DNA of 64,000 nucleotides, taken from Larkinella sp049445795 (GTDB taxonomy: Bacteria; Bacteroidota; Bacteroidia; Cytophagales; Spirosomataceae). The notes under the pieces were generated by a model, which was given only the letters and a program-made list of their open reading frames with translations, did no database searches and was not told the DNA's origin. Position numbers and translations under genes: made by a program. Positions 16,510 through 25,375 of the stretch are shown in pieces (positions within the stretch are counted from its first letter, which is position 1; the number at the start of each line of letters is the position of its first letter). The DNA is taken from the NCBI RefSeq assembly GCF_049445795.1, contig NZ_JBMSDT010000010.1, positions 186,001-250,000 of the forward strand, written 5' to 3'.

Positions 16510-18204
16510 ATGTTCGTCCCCAAATCGTCTCTCGATCACCTGGCTTTGATTTCATTGGTAACCGGTAGTCTGCTGTTCACGACGGTTGAGGCCCGGGCGC
16601 AGCAACCCCAACGCCCGCCCGTGCGGGAAGGCGAAGTCGATGACCAGGAGATTACCATCGAGAAGAACCGGAAAATTGAAATGCCGCCCGCCAACCGGCT
16701 TTTCAACAAAATTCCTTCCGTCAAACCATCAACCGAGCAACGCAAGCTGACGTATGAGTTCAACGACCGGAGTTTGTCGGTGGGCGATCCGAAGCTATCG
16801 CCTTCGGCCCTGCCCATTCCGGCAGCCCAGGCCGAGCAACAGGAATTGTTCAACAACTACGTCAAAGCCGGTGCCGGGAATTACGGAACTTTCTACGGCG
16901 AAGCGTTTGGGAGTGGGCAAGTCATGGAGAACATTGCCGTGGATGGCTCATTCAAACACCTCTCGTCGTCGATGGGACCAGTGGATGGCAAAAACTCGGC
17001 GACCGGCGAAAACCGGCTCAAGCTGAATGGGAGTTACCAAACCGATGCATTCAAACTAACGGCCAACCTGGGCTACGACCGCGAAGCGTTTTATTTCTAC
17101 GGCTACCGGCGACCCCAGGAAATCGACCGGGAGTCGATTCGTCAGGTGCTGAAGACTTCGCAGTTCCGGCTGGGAATTGAAAACGTCGACCCCGAGCGGG
17201 CGATCGACTACTCACTAAAAACCGGCATCATCAATCTGTCGGATAATTATGAAGCGACCGAACTCGACTGGGGAACCAACCTAAAAGGATCGGTGGGCAT
17301 TTCGGATAACTTTGTCGCACTCTTTGCCGCCGATGCCTATGTGACCCAACGGACGGACGGGCCGGTCGATAACCGAAATTTGTTCCGCGTAAAGCCGACC
17401 TTTAAATATTCAAATTCGTTGCTGACCGTTACATTCGGGGTTAACGCTGTTAACGAATCCGATAAACGGCTGGATATCAACCGGACGCGGGCTTTTCCGG
17501 TGTTAGACCTGGATGTGGTTCCGGCTGGGAATATTCACTTTTTCGCTGGAGTCGATGGCGACATCAACCGCAACACGCTGCGCAGTTTATTGAACGAAAA
17601 CCGCTGGCTGGCTCCGCAAACCGTGTTGGCCAACACCGAAAAAACCTGGGATATTTACGGCGGGAGCAAAGGCGAACTCGGGGGCGGTATTTCGTACGAA
17701 GGGAAAGTCTCGTATGCCCGGTATCGCAATTTTTACGGTTTCAACAACACCTGGCCGGACACGTCTCAGTTTTTCGTGGTGTACGACGGGAACCGGTCGC
17801 ATGTGCTGACGGTGACGGGTCAGGTGGGGTACACCTATAAGGAGGTTTTCCGCTCGACGCTTCGGGCCGACTTCTACGACTACAGCCTGAGCCGGATGGA
17901 AGAAGCCTGGCACCGCCCGACGGTTACGGGTTCGTGGTCGAATTCGTTTATTGTGAATAAAAAATTATTCATCACGGCGGATTTGTACCATTATCAGGGC
18001 ATAAAGGGAAAAAACTTTGTTACTAATCAGATTTTCACCCTTCAACCCATCTGGGATGTTAACCTGAAAATTGACTATTTCCTGGGAAAACAGGTTTCAG
18101 CGTTTGTTTCGTTAAATAACATTACCGGCCGTAATTATCAGCGCTATTTGTATTATCCGCAACAAGGGCTTAACTTTCTCGGAGGATTGTCGTACAGCTT
18201 CTGA
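16510..18204 (+). CDS. outer-membrane beta-barrel protein (TonB-receptor-like barrel)
   Basis: A 564-residue protein with an N-terminal signal region (ALISLVTGSLLFTTVEARAQ). A Pro/Glu-rich linker follows to about residue 110, then repeated amphipathic beta strands with alternating aromatic residues. It ends in FLGGLSYSF, with the terminal Phe typical of proteins inserted by the BAM machinery. There is no plug domain, so it is barrel-only and probably not a classical siderophore-type receptor. KLNGSYQTDAFKLTANLGYD illustrates the strand-turn pattern. It sits between a giant TPR protein and an HU/SPOR protein. Substrate or function is unknown. Confidence 0.75.
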   Translation: MFVPKSSLDHLALISLVTGSLLFTTVEARAQQPQRPPVREGEVDDQEITIEKNRKIEMPPANRLFNKIPSVKPSTEQRKLTYEFNDRSLSVGDPKLSPSALPIPAAQAEQQELFNNYVKAGAGNYGTFYGEAFGSGQVMENIAVDGSFKHLSSSMGPVDGKNSATGENRLKLNGSYQTDAFKLTANLGYDREAFYFYGYRRPQEIDRESIRQVLKTSQFRLGIENVDPERAIDYSLKTGIINLSDNYEATELDWGTNLKGSVGISDNFVALFAADAYVTQRTDGPVDNRNLFRVKPTFKYSNSLLTVTFGVNAVNESDKRLDINRTRAFPVLDLDVVPAGNIHFFAGVDGDINRNTLRSLLNENRWLAPQTVLANTEKTWDIYGGSKGELGGGISYEGKVSYARYRNFYGFNNTWPDTSQFFVVYDGNRSHVLTVTGQVGYTYKEVFRSTLRADFYDYSLSRMEEAWHRPTVTGSWSNSFIVNKKLFITADLYHYQGIKGKNFVTNQIFTLQPIWDVNLKIDYFLGKQVSAFVSLNNITGRNYQRYLYYPQQGLNFLGGLSYSF

Positions 18205-18219
18205 CACGCCTAAACCGAA

Positions 18220-19296
18220 ATGCCCATGACACCTGTATCGGATTATCTCAAAAAACTGCTGTTTCAGTACGATTGCATCGTGGTTCCCGAGTTGGGAGGC
18301 TTCATTTTGCACTACATTCCGGCTACTTTTGTGGAGAGTACCGGTCTGTATATGCCTCCCCGGAAGAAAATCGCTTTCAACGAAGCGCTGAAGCTGGACG
18401 ATGGCTTGCTGATCAGCTACCTGATGTTGCACGAAGGCTGTACGCGGGAAGAGGCTTTACAGGAAATCCGTCAGTTTGTCGATCGTTTAAAAAAGGAGGT
18501 CCGTCAGCAACGAATCTTTACGTTAGAAGGACTGGGCTTATTCTCGGAAAATGAGGAGAATAAACTTCAATTTGACCCCGAAATTCGACATAATTTTCAG
18601 GGCGAATCCTACGGTTTTCAGCCCGTACCGGCCCAGTTGGTGAACAGCCTCGAGGTCGCCGAAAAACCGGTTGTCGACTTGCTGAAACCGGGTAAAGAAA
18701 GCCTGATAGCGGTCGAAGCGGAGGAAGTACCCTCGACAGTGGTGGAATTGCCCGTCACCCGAAACCGGCGTCAGTACCTGGCCTGGGCGGCTGCGGTACT
18801 CCTGATTTGTTCACTGGGCATCGTCTCGGTTCAGAAATCACCATCGTTGGTTTCAAGTCTCAACCCTTTTGCGCTTTTTGTTCCCGACGATAAGGCTCTG
18901 GCAGAACCTGTGACGGAAGTTCCGGCGGCTCGTGTTGAAACGCCTGAAACAAAACCGGTCGTCGTTTCAGTTGCGAATCCGGCTTCGGTTCGTGAACCGG
19001 CAAAACCGGCCGTGGTTGCTGAGTCGGGGGCTCTGGTAGTGGAAGTGAAAAAGCCGGAGACGTTTTACCTCGCAATTGCGGGGAGCTTTGCCAGTAAAGC
19101 CAATGCCAAACGATTGATGCGCCGGTTGCGCCGAAACGGTTTTGAGACCGCGTACATTTTGCCCCAGTCGAAATCGAAAGAACTCGTGAAAGTCGCTGCG
19201 GTGGGGTCGGAAAACCGGGACGAAGTGCTGGCATCGCTGGAGACGGTCAGCAAACTGTCGGGCGCACAAGCCTGGGTGCACAAGATTGACCAGTGA
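18220..19296 (+). CDS. HU-like/SPOR domain membrane protein
   Basis: A 358-residue protein. Residues 1-135 match the Bacteroidota CCDC81-like HU domain pair (YLKKLLFQYDCIVVPELGGF, then LDDGLLISYLMLHEGCTREE). One transmembrane segment follows near 184-204 (YLAWAAAVLLICSLGIVSV). A Pro/Val/Glu-rich periplasmic linker leads to a C-terminal SPOR domain (about 275-355) with FYLAIAGSFASKANAKRLM. SPOR domains bind denuded glycan strands at the septum, so a septal or peptidoglycan role is likely. The cytoplasmic HU-like part may bind DNA or another ligand. ATG at 18220 or 18226 may start translation; the former is used here. A terminator follows. Confidence 0.85.
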   Translation: MPMTPVSDYLKKLLFQYDCIVVPELGGFILHYIPATFVESTGLYMPPRKKIAFNEALKLDDGLLISYLMLHEGCTREEALQEIRQFVDRLKKEVRQQRIFTLEGLGLFSENEENKLQFDPEIRHNFQGESYGFQPVPAQLVNSLEVAEKPVVDLLKPGKESLIAVEAEEVPSTVVELPVTRNRRQYLAWAAAVLLICSLGIVSVQKSPSLVSSLNPFALFVPDDKALAEPVTEVPAARVETPETKPVVVSVANPASVREPAKPAVVAESGALVVEVKKPETFYLAIAGSFASKANAKRLMRRLRRNGFETAYILPQSKSKELVKVAAVGSENRDEVLASLETVSKLSGAQAWVHKIDQ

Positions 19297-19342
19297 TTAC
19301 GGTGATTGAAATGATAGTGTTGATTTTTATGAGATAAGTAGG

Positions 19343-19368
19343 AAGGCGGCCTTTGGGTTGCCTTTTTG
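19343..19368 (+). terminator. hairpin terminator after the HU/SPOR gene
   Basis: AAGGCGGC pairs with GTTGCCTT (8 bp, two G-U pairs) around a 6-base loop, followed by TTTTG. Confidence 0.6.
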
Positions 19369-19401
19369 CATTGATGAACCTTAGATTCCAGGAAATCGTT
19401 T

Positions 19402-19409
19402 TATTTTTG
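19402..19409 (+). promoter_or_regulatory. -7 element for the TonB-like gene
   Basis: TATTTTTG matches TAnnTTTG, 57 bases before the ATG at 19467. The nearest upstream TTG (19371) is too far to be a normal -33 element. Confidence 0.5.
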
Positions 19410-19466
19410 CCGGGGCCGGACAATACACGACACCGGTTTTTCCGTTAATGCCTAAACACTGCATCC

Positions 19467-20405
19467 ATGAATCGCACCACCTTGGAAAATGAGAACGAAT
19501 ACCGGGTTACGGCGCTGGCTGGGTCGTTCGCCATCTGTGCCCTGTTGTTTTTCCTGCTGTTGTATATCCGGCTGTGGCAATCGATTCCCGATCCTCCGCC
19601 AATTCAATACGTGGATGTCAACTTCGGAACAGATCTGATCGGAAGTGGCTCCATTCAGACGTATAACAAGGCCAGTGATTCGAAGAATAAAGAGGATGTG
19701 AAAAAGGAGGAGGATAAACCGAATCCGAAAGTTACCACGACCTCACGGGTGGAAAAAACGCCGACGTCTCCGGTTCCGAAAATCGCAGATGCCAAACCAA
19801 GTAAGGTAGTGACTGAAAAACCGGATATCGCCAGCAAACTGGAAAGCCCCGTGACGGTTCCGGAAAAAGCCGAACCAAAGAAAACCGAAGCCGCTACGAC
19901 ACCGAAACCAACACCAGCCCCGCCGAGAGCCGAACCGGTTGCCGAACCGAAGAAGGTGGACGCCAATGCGTTATATAAAAAAGCACCCGCCGGAGGATCG
20001 AACGGGACTGTCGGGAAAGCATCCGGCGTAGGAGGGAACAACAATGGGGACGATGCTTCGGGGGTTGGTGATAAAGGAAATCCGGATGGTAACATCAACG
20101 CCAAGCAATTCTATGGTACGCCGGGAGGGAGCGGTTCCGGAGTTTCGCTGAATATGGCGGGTTGGCGCCTGGCCAGTAGCCGGATCGCTCAGGATAATTC
20201 CGGGGAAAGCGGTAAAATTGTGTTTGAAATCAAGGTCGACGACAAAGGTGATGTTACTTACGTTCGGGTAAGAGAAACGCGATTAAGTCCAACGGTGACC
20301 GAATTCTATAAACAACAGGTGTACAAATTGCAACTGGTACCCAAAGGATCGTCGGCTCCGCCAATTTCCACCGGTACCTACACCATCAATATCCGATCTA
20401 ATTAG
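19467..20405 (+). CDS. TonB-like energy transducer
   Basis: A 312-residue protein built like TonB. It has a short cytoplasmic start, one N-terminal membrane anchor near residues 17-37 (FAICALLFFLLLYIRLW), a Lys/Glu/Pro-rich periplasmic spacer (about 70-165) and a Gly/Asn-rich stretch. The C-terminal domain has IVFEIKVDDKGDVTYVRVR and ends TYTINIRSN. It would couple the proton-motive force to outer-membrane receptors. No exbB or exbD lies next to it in this window, which is unusual for a dedicated system. folC begins 6 bases after the stop, so the two are co-transcribed. The C-terminal domain is divergent, so partner specificity is uncertain. Confidence 0.75.
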   Translation: MNRTTLENENEYRVTALAGSFAICALLFFLLLYIRLWQSIPDPPPIQYVDVNFGTDLIGSGSIQTYNKASDSKNKEDVKKEEDKPNPKVTTTSRVEKTPTSPVPKIADAKPSKVVTEKPDIASKLESPVTVPEKAEPKKTEAATTPKPTPAPPRAEPVAEPKKVDANALYKKAPAGGSNGTVGKASGVGGNNNGDDASGVGDKGNPDGNINAKQFYGTPGGSGSGVSLNMAGWRLASSRIAQDNSGESGKIVFEIKVDDKGDVTYVRVRETRLSPTVTEFYKQQVYKLQLVPKGSSAPPISTGTYTINIRSN

Positions 20406-20411
20406 TGCCGA

Positions 20412-21707
20412 ATGACGTATTCGGAAACCATTGACTACCTGTATGCACAGCTCCCGGTTTTTCACCGCGTAGGAGCGAAGGCCATCAAACCAGGCCTGGG
20501 CAACATTCTTCAGTTTTGTGCGTATCTGGGTAATCCGCACGAGCAATTTAAAAGCATTCATGTAGGCGGCACAAACGGCAAGGGCAGTTCGTCGCATATG
20601 CTGGCGGCCGTGCTGCAATCGGCCGGTTATAAAACCGGTTTGTATACGTCGCCCCACCTCAAATCGTTTACCGAACGAATCCGGATTGATGGTCTGCCTG
20701 TTCCGGAAGAGGAGGTGGGCAGCTTTGTCATGAAGCATCGCGCGTTTATCGAGGATTTGAAGCCTTCTTTCTTTGAAGTAACCGTTGCCCTGGCTTTCGA
20801 CTACTTTGCCCGTCAGAAGGTCGATATCGCCGTTATAGAGGTAGGGTTGGGGGGGCGTCTCGATTCAACGAACATTATCACCCCGCTCGTTTCGCTGATT
20901 ACGAACATTGGCTGGGATCACAGCGATATCCTGGGTGATTCACTTTCCAAGATAGCTTACGAAAAAGCCGGGATCATCAAACCGGGGGTGCCGGTCGTCA
21001 TCAGCGAACGCGATCCCGAAACAGAGGATGTTTTCCAGCAAAAAGCGGAGGAGGGTGAAAGTCCAATTCTGTTTGCGTCAGATGGTGTTTTTACCATTTC
21101 TGATCTTGGCGTGAGTGCCTCGGGACGGCGGGTATTGGTCAATAACCGGGATGGGATGGAATCTCCCCTTCCTCTGCACATTGGTTTGCTGGGGTCGTAT
21201 CAGCTAAAAAACGTAGCGGGGGTATTGACAGTACTTGATGCACTGAAAAATTATTTCGTTATTTCTCAAATCGCTATTGAAACCGGCCTGGCCGGGGTGG
21301 TTGAATTGACCGGGTTGAAAGGTCGTTGGCAGATTTTGCAGCAAAATCCGACGGTTATCTGTGATACCGCGCACAATGAACCCGGTTTGCGCTCGGTATT
21401 GGAATCGTTGCAGTCGGTTCCGCACCGCAAATTGCATCTGGTGGTGGGCTTTGTGAAAGATAAAGATCTGTCGAAGGTAATTCGGTTGTTTCCAATCGAT
21501 GCTGCCTATTATTTTTGCCAGCCAGATATTCCGCGGGCGCTGGAGGCTTCCCATCTAGCGGAGGATTTTCGAGCATTGGGGTATTCCGGGACGGTTATTG
21601 AAGATGTAAATCAGGCCTTGCAAGCTGCGCTCCAACAGGCAGAACCGGAAGATTGTATCCTTGTTACCGGCAGCACGTATGTTGTAGCCGAATTAAATCA
21701 ATTATAA
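20412..21707 (+). CDS. folC: bifunctional folylpolyglutamate/dihydrofolate synthase
   Basis: A 431-residue Mur-ligase-type enzyme. It adds glutamate to dihydropteroate and to tetrahydrofolates with ATP, in the cytoplasm. The P-loop HVGGTNGKGSSSHML is near residues 50-64. Further family motifs are LYTSPHLKSFTERIRIDG, AVIEVGLGGRLDSTNII, ITNIGWDHSDILG, and the C-terminal region with CDTAHNEPGL and VGFVKDKD. Length is normal. It follows the TonB-like gene by 6 bases and is followed by trmB after 2 bases, so all three probably share the promoter at 19402. Confidence 0.95.
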   Translation: MTYSETIDYLYAQLPVFHRVGAKAIKPGLGNILQFCAYLGNPHEQFKSIHVGGTNGKGSSSHMLAAVLQSAGYKTGLYTSPHLKSFTERIRIDGLPVPEEEVGSFVMKHRAFIEDLKPSFFEVTVALAFDYFARQKVDIAVIEVGLGGRLDSTNIITPLVSLITNIGWDHSDILGDSLSKIAYEKAGIIKPGVPVVISERDPETEDVFQQKAEEGESPILFASDGVFTISDLGVSASGRRVLVNNRDGMESPLPLHIGLLGSYQLKNVAGVLTVLDALKNYFVISQIAIETGLAGVVELTGLKGRWQILQQNPTVICDTAHNEPGLRSVLESLQSVPHRKLHLVVGFVKDKDLSKVIRLFPIDAAYYFCQPDIPRALEASHLAEDFRALGYSGTVIEDVNQALQAALQQAEPEDCILVTGSTYVVAELNQL

Positions 21708-21709
21708 AC

Positions 21710-22369
21710 GTGAGTAGGAATAAGTTAGCCCGTTTTGAGCACAATCGGCTGAGCCCGAATGTCCTGGAACCGGGTAAAGCGCTTTTTGAATCGATTAAAG
21801 GAAACTGGCACCGGGATTATTTCCAGAATGCCAACCCTATCGTGGTCGAAATCGGGTGTGGACGGGGTGAGTATACCGTTGGTCTGGCCCGGCATTTCCC
21901 TCATCTAAATTTTATTGGTATCGACAAAAAAGGCGATCGAATTGCGCAGGGGAGTATGCGGGCGCTGGAAGGCGGTTTGACGAATGTGGCGTTTCTGCGT
22001 ACGGATGTCTTTCGGTTGCTGGAGTTTTTTAGCAACGATGAGATTCAGGAAATCTGGATTACGTTTCCGGACCCACAGCCGAGAGTCAGCCAGGTCAAAA
22101 ACCGCCTGACCGGTCCGCGGTTTTTACCGCTCTATCAGCAAGTGCTTTCGCAAGGAGGAACCCTGCACCTAAAAACCGATCATTCCGATTTTTTTGAGTA
22201 TAGTATCCAAACGTTGTCAGCGTACGGTTTTCAGGATATGGTAGCTACCGACGACTTGTATGCCTCCGAAATGAACAACCTGCATTTGGGAATCAAAACC
22301 AAATACGAAGAGATCTTCACCCGAAAAGGCTTTTCGATAAAATATTTAAAATGCAAAAAGGCGGGGTAG
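21710..22369 (+). CDS. trmB: tRNA (guanine-N7-)-methyltransferase
   Basis: A 219-residue SAM-dependent enzyme that makes m7G46 in tRNA. The SAM motif VVEIGCGRGEYTVGLA is near residue 45, followed by FIGIDKKGDRIAQG and the family motif WITFPDPQPR near residue 120. HLKTDHSDFFEYS and a C-terminal TKYEEIFTRKG complete the fold. The GTG at 21710 (VSRNKLARFEHN) starts 2 bases after the folC stop. An upstream in-frame ATG at 21653 would overlap folC by 55 bases and add residues not seen in the family, so it is not used. A strong terminator follows at once. Confidence 0.94.
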   Translation: MSRNKLARFEHNRLSPNVLEPGKALFESIKGNWHRDYFQNANPIVVEIGCGRGEYTVGLARHFPHLNFIGIDKKGDRIAQGSMRALEGGLTNVAFLRTDVFRLLEFFSNDEIQEIWITFPDPQPRVSQVKNRLTGPRFLPLYQQVLSQGGTLHLKTDHSDFFEYSIQTLSAYGFQDMVATDDLYASEMNNLHLGIKTKYEEIFTRKGFSIKYLKCKKAG

Positions 22370-22383
22370 TTTCCCGCCTTTTT
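22355..22383. terminator. bidirectional terminator between trmB and gapA
   Basis: AAAAAGGCGGG (22355-22365) and CCCGCCTTTTT (22373-22383) form an 11-bp perfect stem with a 7-base loop, with A and T tracts at both ends. It overlaps the trmB stop and serves both convergent genes. Confidence 0.85.
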
Positions 22384-22403
22384 TGTCGCCTTATCTTACT
22401 ATA

Positions 22404-23393
22404 TTACAATTTAGCGATCAGGTCAGCAATCCGGCTGGAATAGCCAAATTCGTTGTCGTACCAGCCAACGATTTTCACCAGCGTTCCGTTTGCTGAGGTT
22501 AGTTTCGAATCGAAGATACAGGAACTAGGGTTTCCAACGATGTCGGTTGAAACGATTTCGTCGACACAATACTCCAGAATTCCTTTTAACGGACCTTCTG
22601 CGGCTTCTTTCATTGCGGCATTAATTTCTTCTTTCGTCGCTTCCCGCTTCAAAATTGCCGTCAGGTCCGTTACCGAACCATCCGGAATGGGCACGCGAAG
22701 GGCGTAGCCGTCTAGTTTTCCTTTCAATTGTGGAAGGACTAAGCCAACGGCTTTAGCAGCACCGGTCGAAGTCGGAACAATTGAAAGAGCGGCTGCGCGA
22801 GCCCGGCGCAGGTCGGAGTGAGGAGCATCCTGGAGATTCTGATCAGCAGTGTAAGCATGAATCGTTGTCATGTACCCCTTTTCTATGCCGAAAACATCGT
22901 CCAGTACTTTAGCCATCGGAGCGAGGCAGTTTGTCGTACAGGATGCGTTAGATAGGATGGTTTCGGTACCCGTCAGGGTATCTTCATTTACTCCCAAAAC
23001 AACCGTTGGAATGTTCCCTTTGGCGGGAGCGGAGATTACTACTTTTTTGGCACCTGCGGTCAGGTGTTGACCTGCACCTGCTTCATCGACAAATCGTCCG
23101 GTAGACTCCAATACAACATCGACGCCTAAATTAGCCCAGGGCAAAGCTTTAGGATCGCGTTCGGCATAAGCGTGAATACGAACTCCGTTGATGGTTAAAC
23201 TATCGCTGTCAGACGCAATTTCGCCTTGAAACTTACCGTGAACGGAATCATATTTCAGCAAATGAGCTAATGTTGCATTGTCAGTAAGATCGTTGATGGC
23301 AACAATTTCTACATTTTCTTTTTCTAGAAGTCTTCTGAAAGACAGCCGGCCGATACGACCAAAACCGTTAATGGCGACTTTAATTTTGCCCAT
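22404..23393 (-). CDS. gapA: glyceraldehyde-3-phosphate dehydrogenase, type I
   Basis: A 329-residue glycolytic enzyme that oxidises glyceraldehyde-3-phosphate with NAD and phosphate. The N-terminus MGKIKVAINGFGRIGRLSFR is the Rossmann entry. The catalytic motif SNASCTTNCLAPM carries the active Cys, and the C-terminal WYDNEFGYSSR is canonical. The start is placed at ATG 23391-23393; the upstream ATG at 23417 would add eight residues not found in the family and lies just downstream of the promoter element. A -7 element on the minus strand is at 23426-23433. Upstream lies the long AT-rich gap. It is convergent with trmB across a shared terminator. Confidence 0.96.
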   Translation of the reverse strand: MGKIKVAINGFGRIGRLSFRRLLEKENVEIVAINDLTDNATLAHLLKYDSVHGKFQGEIASDSDSLTINGVRIHAYAERDPKALPWANLGVDVVLESTGRFVDEAGAGQHLTAGAKKVVISAPAKGNIPTVVLGVNEDTLTGTETILSNASCTTNCLAPMAKVLDDVFGIEKGYMTTIHAYTADQNLQDAPHSDLRRARAAALSIVPTSTGAAKAVGLVLPQLKGKLDGYALRVPIPDGSVTDLTAILKREATKEEINAAMKEAAEGPLKGILEYCVDEIVSTDIVGNPSSCIFDSKLTSANGTLVKIVGWYDNEFGYSSRIADLIAKL

Positions 23394-23425
23394 TGTTTGT
23401 GAATAATTAGTTAGCATGAACGCTG

Positions 23426-23433
23426 CAAAGATA
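23426..23433 (-). promoter_or_regulatory. -7 element of gapA
   Basis: TATCTTTG on the minus strand (CAAAGATA on plus) matches TAnnTTTG exactly, about 33 bases before the gapA ATG. The -33 region is only approximate (TTTC). Confidence 0.6.
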
Positions 23434-23460
23434 CTATTCCAAATTGAAACAGAAAGGGCC

Positions 23461-24360
23461 TGTGAAAAGAGATTAGGTCAGTCGGTTAGCAGCCAAGAAT
23501 CGCTCTGATTCAATTTAGTTTATAAGTAGTGAGAAAATAGTTGTCAATATATTTAGTAATAAATAGTAATTGTGCAACTATTTTCCAGCATAGATTAGTA
23601 TTATATGCTTATATATTTAGTATATTACTAATATATGGCTTATTTTTTACTAAATATAATAGTATATAGTTAGCCTTTATTTTGTGTATTATGTGGTATC
23701 TCTAAAACACCTAGGATATTATCCAAATCACCTTTACATTTATGTCATTATTTTCTAGTTCGCTTTTATGCGAGACTGAGAACAGACACCTTGGGTATAC
23801 TTCAAATTTTATTTTATTTTATTTAATTTATTTGAGACTTGTTTCTTGGTTCTAGGAGTTGATTTTATCTGTTTCATTCAACTAGTGGAGAGATGATCAA
23901 CTAAATAAAATTTTAGTCCTATTTGAATTTTTGGCGAGGTAACACCATTATCTGTGGTTTCCAAAAATATCGTTTATTCTATCCCTAACACTCGACCAAC
24001 TAGGTATGGGGCTAGACAAAATAGGATGACAGGGTAGACGTTAACTTTCACGAATCTCTGATTCACTCAGCTAGTCTCCAGGAAGATTAAATAATGAAAC
24101 ACTGACCTTGTAATTCAGTTTCTATGGCAGATTCTATTTATGTCCACCCCTAAACTTTTCTGCCAGAATTGCTATGATACAATTGTATTATATGAGAAAT
24201 TTACTATACCGAATTACCATTCTTGATTCTGCGATATCTTGGAAAATTAATTTCAATAAACCCGTCGCTTACAGGCTAAAAATTTTTATGTAAATAATTT
24301 AACTTTTCCAATTAGAATCCAAAATACACTAATCAGTTAAATAACTGATAACGAGACATT
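23461..24360. other. AT-rich gene-free interval between gapA and dapD
   Basis: Counting bases by hand over these 900 positions gives 271 G+C, about 30%, far below the flanking genes. No reading frame of useful length exists on either strand. There are small palindromes: TTAGTA-TAT-TACTAA at 23617-23631 and ATCAGTTA-AA-TAACTGAT at 24332-24349. There are several A/T runs (for example the ATTTTATTTT tract near 23811). I see no tRNA, no riboswitch and no exact DnaA box. It may be a foreign remnant, a decayed gene, or a structural or regulatory region. Confidence 0.7.
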
Positions 24361-24406
24361 TAATTACTTTAAAATCTAGTGCTTATATACATAATATTTT
24401 GAACTA

Positions 24407-25225
24407 ATGGAGTATAAATCTCTTATTGAAAACTGCTGGACAGACCGCAGTTTGCTGAGCGATTCAGCTACGCTGGAAGCAATTCACCATATCATTCAAG
24501 AACTGGATAAAGGCCGGCTTCGAGTGGCTGAGCCGGGCATTGAAGAGGAGAAGTGGCAGGTCAACGAATGGGTCAAAAAAGCGATACTGCTGTATTTTGT
24601 CTCTCAATCTATGCAGACGCACGAAGTTGGTATTTTTGAGTACCACGACAAAATACCGCTGAAAAAGGAGTACAGTCGGAGTGGGGTTCGAGTGGTGCCA
24701 CCTGCCGTTGCTCGCTATGGATCGTTCATTGCACCGGGTGCTATTTTAATGCCTTCTTATGTCAACGTCGGCGCATACGTTGATGAGCGAACAATGGTCG
24801 ATACCTGGGCAACGGTCGGCAGTTGCGCACAGATCGGGAAGGACGTTCACCTCAGTGGGGGAGTTGGCATCGGTGGAGTGCTGGAGCCACCTCAGGCATC
24901 GCCTGTGATTGTGGAAGACGGAGCCTTTATTGGTTCACGTTGCATCGTTGTCGAGGGTGCGCACATCGGAAAAAGAGCTGTGTTAGGCGCTGGTGTTACC
25001 ATCACCGGCAGTTCAAAAGTAATCGATGTTACCGGATCTGACCCAGTTGAATATCGCGGCTATGTCCCGGCTAATTCTGTCGTTATTCCTGGCAGTATTG
25101 CTAAAGAATTTACGGCTGGTGTGTTTCATGTCCCGTGTGCCCTTATCATTGGCCAGCGGAAAGAATCAACCGATTTGAAAACATCCCTGAACGAAGCATT
25201 GCGTGAAAACAACGTAACGGTATAA
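24407..25225 (+). CDS. dapD: tetrahydrodipicolinate N-succinyltransferase
   Basis: A 272-residue enzyme of the succinylase branch of lysine and meso-diaminopimelate synthesis. It transfers succinate from succinyl-CoA to tetrahydrodipicolinate. An N-terminal helical domain spans about residues 1-95. A left-handed parallel beta-helix of hexapeptide repeats then covers about 100-240, with GSFIAPGAILMPSYVNVGAY, MVDTWATVGSCAQIGKD, HLSGGVGIGGVLEP and AFIGSRCIVVEGA. The beta-helix lines up with known DapD enzymes, and the length is normal. The ATG at 24407 follows the AT-rich gap. TAATATTTTG just upstream is an imperfect promoter match. A terminator follows. Confidence 0.95.
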   Translation: MEYKSLIENCWTDRSLLSDSATLEAIHHIIQELDKGRLRVAEPGIEEEKWQVNEWVKKAILLYFVSQSMQTHEVGIFEYHDKIPLKKEYSRSGVRVVPPAVARYGSFIAPGAILMPSYVNVGAYVDERTMVDTWATVGSCAQIGKDVHLSGGVGIGGVLEPPQASPVIVEDGAFIGSRCIVVEGAHIGKRAVLGAGVTITGSSKVIDVTGSDPVEYRGYVPANSVVIPGSIAKEFTAGVFHVPCALIIGQRKESTDLKTSLNEALRENNVTV

Positions 25226-25247
25226 TTGTAAACAGTTAACATTTACC

Positions 25248-25283
25248 ATAGACCAATTTACATTTGTAGGTTGGTCTATTTTG
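25248..25283 (+). terminator. hairpin terminator after dapD
   Basis: ATAGACCAA (25248-25256) pairs with TTGGTCTAT (25271-25279), a 9-bp perfect stem followed by TTTTG. Confidence 0.8.
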
Positions 25284-25327
25284 TTGCCGCTATTCACACT
25301 TTTCAATTTACACTTATAAATTTAACA

Positions 25328-25358
25328 TTTGCTTACTGTTGTATATCGATTAACTTTG
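25328..25358 (+). promoter_or_regulatory. Bacteroidota-type promoter of the XRE regulator gene
   Basis: TTTG at 25328-25331, exactly 19 bases, then TAACTTTG at 25351-25358. Both elements match the consensus and its spacing. The promoter lies inside an upstream in-frame extension of the gene, which shows that the real start is ATG 25376. Confidence 0.85.
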
Positions 25359-25375
25359 TGAAAAATACGCGATTT

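Noticed and set aside
23461..24000. Possible oriC with DnaA boxes in the AT-rich interval
   Set aside because: Only near matches to the 9-base DnaA box occur (TTATCCAAA near 23719, TGTGTATTA near 23683, TTTTCCAGC near 23581). Each has one or more mismatches, as expected by chance in such AT-rich DNA, and no dnaA, dnaN or gidA gene is nearby.
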